In this document: piece after piece, positions 1-5,084 of the stretch
How positions within the stretch are numbered: position 1 is the first letter of the stretch
Layout: each line of letters opens with the position of its first letter
DNA from: Finegoldia magna
GTDB lineage: Bacteria > Bacillota > Clostridia > Tissierellales > Peptoniphilaceae
Assembly: GCF_018371055.1 (NCBI RefSeq)
Contig: NZ_JAGYZD010000101.1
Location: forward strand, 1-5,969
Length of the DNA: 5,969 nt
Direction of reading: 5' to 3'
Position numbers and translations under genes: made by a program
The notes under the pieces: generated by a model
What the model was told of the DNA's origin: nothing
Database searches by the model: none
The model's input: only the letters and a program-made list of their open reading frames with translations

Positions 1-637
1 TTTTTCTAATGATGAAAATTATGAAGTTTCAGAATGTTCTACAATTGAAGATGCACTTGAAAAACTAAAAAAAGGTTACTATGATTTTTTGCTTAGTGAC
101 ATGAATTTTTCGGATGGTACAGGCTTAGATTTCAAAAAAGAAATTAGCAAATTATATTCCATTCCGACAATTTTTGTTAGTGACGAATCAGATGATATGA
201 AAAAAATCTTAGCGTTGGAATATGGCGCAGATGATTATGTAGTTTATCCATTTAATATGCTTGAGTTAAAAGCAAGAATTAGAGCAGTTCTCAGAAGAAC
301 GAAATCAGATTTAGTAAATGAGCATAATAAAACAAGCATAATACAAATTGGTGAATTTGAATTTAATTTAATATCAAGAACTGTAAAAAGATATGGTCAA
401 TATATAGAATTAACAGGAAGAGAATTTGAATTGCTATATGCACTTGTTTCTAATAAAGATAAGGTTCTTTCAAGAAAGGAATTGGCTGCGAAATTATGGG
501 AAGATGCACAGTCTCATATCAGGACTGTTGATGTTCACATTAAAAGATTAAGAGAAAAAATCAAAGATAACGAATCATTAATAATTAGGACAAAATGGGG
601 AGAAGGATATTACTTCTCATCAAATACAAAAGTTTAA
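1..637 (+). CDS. OmpR/PhoB-family response regulator, 5'-truncated by window edge
   Basis: DNA-binding output protein of a two-component system. The reading frame is open from base 2, so the gene begins upstream; about 20 N-terminal residues, including the acidic pocket, are missing. An apparent TTG start at 89 lies inside the receiver domain and is not the true start. The receiver shows the phospho-acceptor Asp (codon 98-100, in LLSDMNFSDGTG) and a Ser in the Thr/Ser switch position (179-181, IFVSDES). The conserved Lys of the usual K-P-F motif is replaced by Tyr (245-247, DDYVVYPF). A linker follows, then a complete winged-helix Trans_reg_C domain from about 340, with the canonical recognition helix RTVDVHIKRLREKI and the terminal wing WGEGYYF. 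No histidine kinase gene follows it; one could lie upstream. Family assignment is firm. Phosphorylation competence is uncertain because of the missing Lys, and the target genes are unknown. Confidence 0.93.
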   Translation, partial: FSNDENYEVSECSTIEDALEKLKKGYYDFLLSDMNFSDGTGLDFKKEISKLYSIPTIFVSDESDDMKKILALEYGADDYVVYPFNMLELKARIRAVLRRTKSDLVNEHNKTSIIQIGEFEFNLISRTVKRYGQYIELTGREFELLYALVSNKDKVLSRKELAAKLWEDAQSHIRTVDVHIKRLREKIKDNESLIIRTKWGEGYYFSSNTKV

Positions 638-660
638 ACTGCTTTTAAAAAAGCAGTTTA
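635..660 (+). terminator. Perfect hairpin at the end of the response regulator gene, weak terminator candidate
   Basis: The stem TAAACTGCTTTT (635-646) pairs perfectly with AAAAGCAGTTTA (649-660). As drawn this leaves a 2-nt loop; in practice the innermost pair opens to give about 11 bp and a 4-nt loop. The stop codon TAA is the first part of the left arm. The sequence downstream is AATTATTTATGG, not a run of T, so it is a poor intrinsic terminator on the + strand. It may act as a partial terminator, a 3'-end stabiliser or a processing site. Confidence 0.5.
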
Positions 661-678
661 ATTATTTATGGAGGAAAT

Positions 679-1263
679 ATGTATCAAACAGATATACCAA
701 AAAAAGAGCAATTAATGGCAAATATAATCACAAATGTAGGAGAAATAAAAATTTGTTTGTTTGAAAATGATGCTCCAAATTGTGTGGAAAATTTTGTAAC
801 TCATGCACAAGAAGGATATTATGATGGAACTATTTTTCATAGAGTCATTAAAGATTTTATGATTCAAGGAGGAGATCCACAAGGAACAGGCTATGGCGGA
901 GAAAGCATTTGGGAAAAGCCTTTTGAAGATGAATTTTCTGATAATTTAAAAAATATAAGAGGAGCTTTATCTATGGCTAATTCTGGACCGAACACTAATG
1001 GATCTCAATTTTTCATAGTTCAAAATACTTCAATTAGAAAAGATTATATTAAATATCTTGATGAATGTGTTTTGAACGAAGAACAAAAAGAATACTATAA
1101 AAATAATGGGGGATGTTTTTGGTTAGATGGAAAACATTCTGTATTCGGTCAAGTTTATAGTGGAATGGATATTGTAGACAAAATTGCTAACGTAGATACT
1201 GACTTTTCAGATAAACCGTTGGATGATATTATTATTCAATCAATAGAGATTTCAAGGAATTAG
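679..1263 (+). CDS. Cyclophilin-type peptidyl-prolyl cis-trans isomerase, cytoplasmic
   Basis: Protein-folding enzyme that interconverts cis and trans Xaa-Pro bonds. The 194-residue product is a single cyclophilin domain with no signal peptide or membrane segment, so it should be cytoplasmic. The active-site blocks are all present: [19 protein letters not shown] (residues 53-71, with catalytic Arg55 plus Phe60, Met61 and Gln63), the [16 protein letters not shown] block (98-113), and [12 protein letters not shown] (148-159), which keeps the Trp linked to cyclosporin binding in CypA. Relative to minimal cyclophilins there is an insertion of about 25-30 residues (roughly 117-146), rich in Lys, Glu and Tyr, before WLDGKH; I recall similar insertions in clostridial homologues. 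The ATG at 679 is chosen because GGAGG lies at 670-674; the Met codon at 715 has no comparable site and would only remove a 12-residue tail. tdk follows after 1 nt, so the two are probably co-transcribed. Confidence 0.95.
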   Translation: MYQTDIPKKEQLMANIITNVGEIKICLFENDAPNCVENFVTHAQEGYYDGTIFHRVIKDFMIQGGDPQGTGYGGESIWEKPFEDEFSDNLKNIRGALSMANSGPNTNGSQFFIVQNTSIRKDYIKYLDECVLNEEQKEYYKNNGGCFWLDGKHSVFGQVYSGMDIVDKIANVDTDFSDKPLDDIIIQSIEISRN

Positions 1264-1264
1264 T

Positions 1265-1897
1265 ATGCATCAATATAGAGGCAAATTAATAGTGCATACT
1301 GGATCTATGTTTTCCGGAAAAACATCTAGTCTATGGAAAGAAGTGAATAGGTTTAAAATCGCTAAGTACAATGTAGTTGTGTTTAAACCAAAGATGGATT
1401 CCAGATATTCTAAGGAAAAAGTAGTAACACATGATAAAAACGAAATTGAAGCAATAAATGTCGATAACATTGACGATATAGTTGAATATACAAAAACTCA
1501 TGATGTAAATGTCATTGCTATAGATGAAGTGCAATTTATTAATTCAAAAGCAGATCATTTTGTAAAACAAATTAACTATCTTTTGGAAAAAGGATTCACA
1601 ATTATTGCTGCTGGACTTGACATGGACTATAAAGCCAAGCCATTTCAACTTGTTAAGGAATTATTGCCTATATGTGATTACGTCGAAAAACACCACGCTG
1701 TGTGCGCTGTGTGTGGAAATGATGCATGGGTAAGTTATCGTATATCAGACGATAAAAACAGAATACAGTTGGGTGCTAGTGAGGCATATATGCCATTATG
1801 TAGAAAACACTATATTGAAAAAATGAATGAAAAGAAGCTAACAGAACTACAAACAACATATTTAGATAAAGATAAAAAAAATAAAAACACAATTTAG
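1265..1897 (+). CDS. tdk: Thymidine kinase (TK1/type II family)
   Basis: Phosphorylates thymidine to dTMP with ATP in the pyrimidine salvage pathway; cytosolic. The 210-residue product has the P-loop GSMFSGKT (13-20), the PKMDSRYS block (42-49), the Walker B/catalytic segment DEVQF (87-91, Glu88 as presumed base), the GLDMDYKAKPF lasso-region signature (117-127), and a zinc-binding part with Cys147, Cys150, Cys179 and, in the fourth position, His182 (CRKHY) rather than the Cys seen in other members. Length is slightly above the common 190-200, owing to a Lys/Asn-rich tail (KDKKNKN) whose last codons form the left arm of the terminator. The start ATG follows AAGGA (1254-1258) at 6-nt spacing, and only 1 nt separates it from the cyclophilin stop, so translation is likely coupled. 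Assignment is secure. Confidence 0.97.
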   Translation: MHQYRGKLIVHTGSMFSGKTSSLWKEVNRFKIAKYNVVVFKPKMDSRYSKEKVVTHDKNEIEAINVDNIDDIVEYTKTHDVNVIAIDEVQFINSKADHFVKQINYLLEKGFTIIAAGLDMDYKAKPFQLVKELLPICDYVEKHHAVCAVCGNDAWVSYRISDDKNRIQLGASEAYMPLCRKHYIEKMNEKKLTELQTTYLDKDKKNKNTI

Positions 1898-1918
1898 TTA
1901 TACTAAATTGTGTTTTTT
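1883..1918. terminator. Bidirectional intrinsic terminator between convergent tdk and luxS
   Basis: The left arm AAAAACACAATTTAGT (1883-1898) pairs perfectly with 1902-1917 over 16 bp, with the 3-nt loop TAT. A run of six T (1913-1918) ends the + strand signal for tdk. On the - strand the A run at 1883-1887 reads as T5, so the same element can end luxS transcription. The left arm lies within the last five codons of tdk, and the luxS stop (1919-1921) begins directly after the T run. Confidence 0.9.
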
Positions 1919-2389
1919 CTATTCTGGATAGATTAAATTTTCTGTTTTAATAGAATTTAGAACCTTCAAGTACTTATCAGAGTAGAATTTTGCCATATTT
2001 AAATTCATATCTGAATAGTTGCCACAGTCCTTTGCTGATTGACCAGGTATATCACCTTCGTAATTGGATATGAATTCAAAGAGTTCTTTAACTAAGTCTA
2101 CGATATCTTCAGATTTTCTATCTCCGGTTAAGATTAGATAAAAGCCTGTTCTACAACCCATAGGTCCAAAATAGATAACTTCATTTTCAAGTTTATTTCT
2201 TAAAAATGTAGCTCCTAAATGTTCTATTGCGTGAACTTCTGCTGTGTTCATAACAGGTTCTCTGTTAGGTGCAGTTATTCTCAAATCAAAAGTAGTTAAT
2301 ACTTCATTGTTTAAATAATCTTTTCTTGATACATAAATTCCTGGTAATAATTTTAAGTGATTAATTTTAAAACTTTCTATTTTATTCAT
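1919..2389 (-). CDS. luxS: S-ribosylhomocysteine lyase (autoinducer-2 synthase)
   Basis: Cleaves S-ribosylhomocysteine to homocysteine and 4,5-dihydroxy-2,3-pentanedione, the AI-2 precursor, as part of S-adenosylhomocysteine recycling in the cytosol. The 156-residue length is typical. The metal site is complete: His53 and His57 in HAIEH, and Cys122 in the KDCGNYSD motif; Glu56 and Cys79 (FGPMGCRTGFY) match the catalytic Glu and Cys. The N-terminal MNKIESFKINH region and the GDIPGQ segment are also characteristic. The ATG is preceded by a strong AGGAGG (complement of 2394-2399) that overlaps the stop codon of the upstream SEDS gene; the intergenic gap is 8 nt. The gene is therefore probably transcribed with that gene from the divergent region near 3520. 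The pathway partner Pfs (SAH nucleosidase) is not in this window. Confidence 0.97.
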   Translation of the reverse strand: MNKIESFKINHLKLLPGIYVSRKDYLNNEVLTTFDLRITAPNREPVMNTAEVHAIEHLGATFLRNKLENEVIYFGPMGCRTGFYLILTGDRKSEDIVDLVKELFEFISNYEGDIPGQSAKDCGNYSDMNLNMAKFYSDKYLKVLNSIKTENLIYPE

Positions 2390-2397
2390 ATTTCCTC

Positions 2398-3501
2398 CTA
2401 AATGAAATTCAATGGATCTTTTTGAATTGATGAAGATATAATCAATCCAATTGATATTAAGTTGATAATTTGAAATGTTCCACCATAACTAAAAAATGGC
2501 AATGGAATACCGGTTATAGGCATTACACCAATAGTCATTCCAATATTTTCAAATATGTGGAATAAAAACATCGCTGCAAATCCAATTGTCAATAATTTAG
2601 AGTATAAATTATCTGAGTTTTGAGTAATAACCACACATCTATAAAGCATTAGGGCATATAATAAAATCAATATAAATCCACCGATAAATCCAAATTCTTC
2701 AACTAATACCGCAAAAATAAAATCTGTTTGCTTTTCAGGAATAAAATTATATTGACTTTGTACTCCGTTTAAGAAACCTTCACCAGTCAATTTTCCTGAT
2801 CCTATTGCTATTTTACCTTGAAGGGCTTGCCATCCAGTGTTTGATAAATCTCTTTCAGGATGAACAAAATTTAATATTCTATCTCTTTGAAATTGATCTA
2901 GCCTCAAGTATAAAAAAGGTAAACTAACTATTCCTAAGACAATTGCTCCTATTAAATATTTCCAATCAATTCCAGCTGTGAATAACATTACTATTATTAT
3001 AAATGTATACACCATTGCTGTTCCTGCGTCTGGTTGTTTTAAAATTAGAGCTACAGGAATAAAAGCAAAAAATAGTATTTTTAATAAAGTTTTGGGATTA
3101 TTCAGGCTGTTCTTGTTAGATTCAATAATATTTGCAAGTGAAATAATAAGAACTATCTTCATTATTTCAGAAGGTTGAAAATTTATTGGTCCAAACTTAA
3201 ACCAACTTCTTGCGCCCCATTCATCACCAACACCAAAAAATAAAACTAAAACTAGTAAAACATTGCAAATTATGTACATTGGAATGTTAAGTTTTTTTAT
3301 TATGTGGTTGTCTAGTGAAATTATAAAAAAAACAACAATTATTCCTATAATTGTAGCTATTAATTGTTTTCTGAAATAATGATTCGAAAGACTTGACCCA
3401 GCGCTATATAATACTACAAGACCGTAAATAACAAGTATTAAAACACTGATAATAAGAGTTTTATCTATTTTTGATATATTTTTTTTGTTAATATTAAACA
3501 T
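2398..3501 (-). CDS. rodA: RodA/FtsW-family (SEDS) peptidoglycan polymerase, most RodA-like
   Basis: Multi-pass membrane glycosyltransferase of the SEDS family that polymerises lipid II into glycan strands, working with a class B penicillin-binding protein. The 367-residue product has about ten hydrophobic segments (for example near 15-34, 46-63, 73-91, 112-127, 143-155, 162-178, 182-199, 264-290, 302-320 and 343-358). SEDS motifs are clear: GARSWFKFGPINFQPSE (96-112), KQPDAGTA (155-162), the large extracellular loop with GSGKLTGEGFLNG and FIPEKQTDFIFAVLVEE (253-269), and NIGMTIGVMPITGIPLPFFSYGG (319-341). These favour RodA over FtsW, although the family also includes sporulation-type SpoVE, so the exact role is inferred. 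SYGG is followed by TFQ where the family usually has a small pair such as SS or TS. The ATG is preceded by AGGAAG (complement of 3508-3513). Neither a partner PBP nor mre genes are adjacent. Confidence 0.93.
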   Translation of the reverse strand: MFNINKKNISKIDKTLIISVLILVIYGLVVLYSAGSSLSNHYFRKQLIATIIGIIVVFFIISLDNHIIKKLNIPMYIICNVLLVLVLFFGVGDEWGARSWFKFGPINFQPSEIMKIVLIISLANIIESNKNSLNNPKTLLKILFFAFIPVALILKQPDAGTAMVYTFIIIVMLFTAGIDWKYLIGAIVLGIVSLPFLYLRLDQFQRDRILNFVHPERDLSNTGWQALQGKIAIGSGKLTGEGFLNGVQSQYNFIPEKQTDFIFAVLVEEFGFIGGFILILLYALMLYRCVVITQNSDNLYSKLLTIGFAAMFLFHIFENIGMTIGVMPITGIPLPFFSYGGTFQIINLISIGLIISSSIQKDPLNFI

Positions 3502-3521
3502 GTCTCACTTCCTCATCTAGT

Positions 3522-3530
3522 ATTATAACA
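3522..3530 (-). promoter_or_regulatory. Extended -10 promoter for the rodA-luxS pair
   Basis: Read on the - strand, the sequence is TGTTATAAT: a perfect TATAAT (complement of 3522-3527) with the TG of an extended -10 element. There is no good TTGACA at 16-18 bp upstream, which fits an extended -10 promoter. Transcription would start near 3515, giving a leader of only about 14 nt that already holds the AGGAAG ribosome binding site. Confidence 0.65.
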
Positions 3531-3547
3531 TATTAAATATGAAGGTG

Positions 3548-3556
3548 TGATATAAT
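3548..3556 (+). promoter_or_regulatory. Extended -10 promoter for nfo-nth
   Basis: TGATATAAT contains a perfect TATAAT (3551-3556) preceded by TG one base away (extended -10). No clear -35 box is seen. The expected start near 3563 leaves a leader of about 12 nt before the ATG at 3575. The element lies back to back with the - strand promoter, with the -10 boxes separated by 23 bp (3528-3550). Confidence 0.65.
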
Positions 3557-3564
3557 AATGACTT

Positions 3565-3569
3565 GGAGG
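3565..3569 (+). promoter_or_regulatory. Ribosome binding site that fixes the nfo start
   Basis: GGAGG lies 5 nt before the ATG at 3575. A longer in-frame reading from TTG at 3563 would place this site inside the coding region and begin at the predicted transcription start, so the ATG is preferred. The resulting N-terminus, MNRIGCHLSTSKG, matches the normal start of the endonuclease IV family. Confidence 0.85.
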
Positions 3570-3574
3570 TAATT

Positions 3575-4408
3575 ATGAACAGAATAGGGTGCCATTTATC
3601 TACATCAAAAGGACTTCACAAAACTATAGAACAATGCTCACAAATAAATGCTGACACTTTTCAATTCTTTCCACGTAATCCAAGAGGATCTAAGTCTAGA
3701 TTAATTCCTGATAAAGAAATAGAAAAATTTTTGGAGCTTAGGAAAACCCATGATATAAATAATATTGTGTGTCATGGAGCATATACAATGAATTTATGTA
3801 GTGATAGAGAAGATTTAAGAGAATTGGCGATTCAGCTTATAAATGAAGATATGAAAAAAATTCAAAATTTGAAAATTGATAAGTATGTTCTTCATCCAGG
3901 AAGTCATAAAAATCAAGGCATTGAGAAAGGACTTAATTTAATTGTAGAAGGCTTGAATCAAATAGATGTTTCAAATGGTCAGATGATATGTATAGAAACT
4001 ATGAGTGGAAAAGGTAGTGAACTTGGATGTGATTTAAACCAAATTGCATATATTATTAGTAATGCAAGTATTCCCTTGTATGTTTGTATAGATACTTGCC
4101 ATTTATTTAGTTCTGGAATTAGACTGGATAGTTTTGATGATTATCTTGATGAATTTGATAAGTTAATTGGTATTGAGAAAATAAAAGTAATTCATTGCAA
4201 TGATTCTATAATGCCATTTGGAGCAAATAAAGATAGACATGAAAAGTTTGGTAAGGGATTGATTGGAGAATCAGACCTTTTTAATGTAATCTTTAATGAA
4301 AGGTTAGAGGGCAGACCAATAATACTGGAAACGCCTAACGACTTAGATGGATATAAAATTGAAATTGAAGAATTAAGGAGAAAGTTTCATGAGTTACGAG
4401 AAAATTAA
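3575..4408 (+). CDS. nfo: Deoxyribonuclease IV (endonuclease IV, AP endonuclease)
   Basis: Zinc-dependent AP endonuclease of base excision repair: it cuts 5' of abasic sites and trims blocked 3' ends. The 277-residue product is a full-length AP2Ec TIM barrel. All nine expected metal ligands are visible: His67 (CHGAY), His107 (LHPGS), Glu141 (IETMSGKG), Asp173 and His176 (IDTCHLFSSG), His207 (IHCNDS), Asp220 and His222 (NKDRHEKFGKG), and Glu252 (LETPN). The N-terminal IGCHLSTSKGL and FPRNPRG segments are also diagnostic. Expression appears to come from its own extended -10 promoter just upstream. The last 20 nt overlap the start of nth in another frame, and the nth ribosome binding site lies inside nfo, so the two repair enzymes should be co-translated. 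All key residues are present and the assignment is secure. Confidence 0.97.
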   Translation: MNRIGCHLSTSKGLHKTIEQCSQINADTFQFFPRNPRGSKSRLIPDKEIEKFLELRKTHDINNIVCHGAYTMNLCSDREDLRELAIQLINEDMKKIQNLKIDKYVLHPGSHKNQGIEKGLNLIVEGLNQIDVSNGQMICIETMSGKGSELGCDLNQIAYIISNASIPLYVCIDTCHLFSSGIRLDSFDDYLDEFDKLIGIEKIKVIHCNDSIMPFGANKDRHEKFGKGLIGESDLFNVIFNERLEGRPIILETPNDLDGYKIEIEELRRKFHELREN

Positions 4409-5015
4409 TAAAATTTTGGATGATTTAGATAGCTTATATCCTAATGCAAAAGCAGGTTTAGATTTTACTACTCCGTTCGAATTATTAATTGCCACTATTT
4501 TATCAGCGCAATGTACAGATGTTAGGGTTAATAAAGTTACAGCTGTTTTATTTAAAGAGCACAATACCCCTAAAACAATATTAGACTTAGGAGTAGATGG
4601 ATTAGCAAAATACATCAAAAGTTGTGGACTATACAAGACAAAATCAAAAAATATCATTAATACATGTAATGTTTTATATCATGATTATGACTCAAAAGTT
4701 CCAGATACTATTGATGAATTAATGAAATTACCAGGAGTTGGTAGAAAAACCGCAAATGTAGTTGTAAGCAACGCATTTGGAACACCAGCTATAGCTGTGG
4801 ATACTCATGTTTTTAGAGTAACTAACAGAATTGGAATTGTAAATGAAAAAGATGTATTGAGTACTGAAAAGGCGTTGATGCAAGAAATACCAAGAGATAG
4901 ATGGTCAAAAAGTCATCACTTATTTATTTGGCATGGCAGAAATCTATGCAAGGCTAGAAATCCAAGATGTGAAGAATGTATATTGAACGACAGATGTAAA
5001 TTTTACAACTCTTAA
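4389..5015 (+). CDS. nth: Endonuclease III (DNA glycosylase/AP lyase)
   Basis: Bifunctional glycosylase/AP lyase that removes oxidised pyrimidines such as thymine glycol and cleaves the abasic strand by beta-elimination. The 208-residue product has the helix-hairpin-helix LPGVGRKTANVVV (114-126) with the Schiff-base Lys120, the catalytic Asp138 in VDTHVFRVTNR, and a C-terminal iron-sulfur loop Cys187-x6-Cys194-x2-Cys197-x5-Cys203 for a [4Fe-4S] cluster. Lys120, Asp138 and the cysteine positions coincide with the E. coli numbering. An early ILSAQCTD segment (37-44) is also conserved. The ATG sits 8 nt after AAGGAG (4375-4380), inside the end of nfo, with which it overlaps by 20 nt. No convincing terminator follows before the pyrB promoter, so read-through into pyrB is possible. 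Assignment is secure. Confidence 0.97.
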   Translation: MSYEKINKILDDLDSLYPNAKAGLDFTTPFELLIATILSAQCTDVRVNKVTAVLFKEHNTPKTILDLGVDGLAKYIKSCGLYKTKSKNIINTCNVLYHDYDSKVPDTIDELMKLPGVGRKTANVVVSNAFGTPAIAVDTHVFRVTNRIGIVNEKDVLSTEKALMQEIPRDRWSKSHHLFIWHGRNLCKARNPRCEECILNDRCKFYNS

Positions 5016-5028
5016 TTAAAAAAAACTA

Positions 5029-5057
5029 TTGACAGATATCTTTTTTGATGTTATTAT
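5029..5057 (+). promoter_or_regulatory. Sigma-A-type promoter for pyrB
   Basis: A perfect -35 TTGACA (5029-5034) is followed after exactly 17 bp by the -10 TATTAT (5052-5057, five of six consensus bases). Transcription would start near 5064, leaving a leader of about 20 nt that contains the AAAGGAG ribosome binding site (5072-5078). That is too short for a PyrR-type attenuator. Confidence 0.85.
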
Positions 5058-5084
5058 AGTGAAAATAAATCAAAGGAGATAGTT

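Noticed and set aside
600..618. Small inverted repeat GAGAAG / CTTCTC inside the end of the response regulator gene
   Set aside because: It is a 6-bp stem with a 7-nt loop inside codons for the conserved GEGYYF wing of the DNA-binding domain, so codon constraint explains it.
1270..1534. Two open frames on the - strand within tdk (66 and 67 residues)
   Set aside because: They lie entirely opposite a confident thymidine kinase gene, resemble no family I recognise, and their low-complexity hydrophobic composition is what the complement of AT-rich coding DNA gives.
2978..3178. A 66-residue + strand frame opposite the SEDS gene
   Set aside because: It is a shadow of the membrane-protein coding sequence; no ribosome binding site or promoter supports it.
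3563..3574. A longer nfo reading frame starting at TTG 3563
   Set aside because: The extension would be translated through the GGAGG site, starts at the predicted transcription start, and adds residues not found in the family; ATG 3575 gives the normal N-terminus.
4394..4657. An 87-residue - strand frame opposite nth
   Set aside because: It is antisense to a well-supported endonuclease III gene and has no recognisable domain or expression signal.
5012..5047. Possible terminator between nth and pyrB (TTAATTAA, A-run and T-run)
   Set aside because: The A and T runs do not enclose a GC-containing stem, and the stretch is better explained as AT-rich DNA around the TTGACA promoter box.
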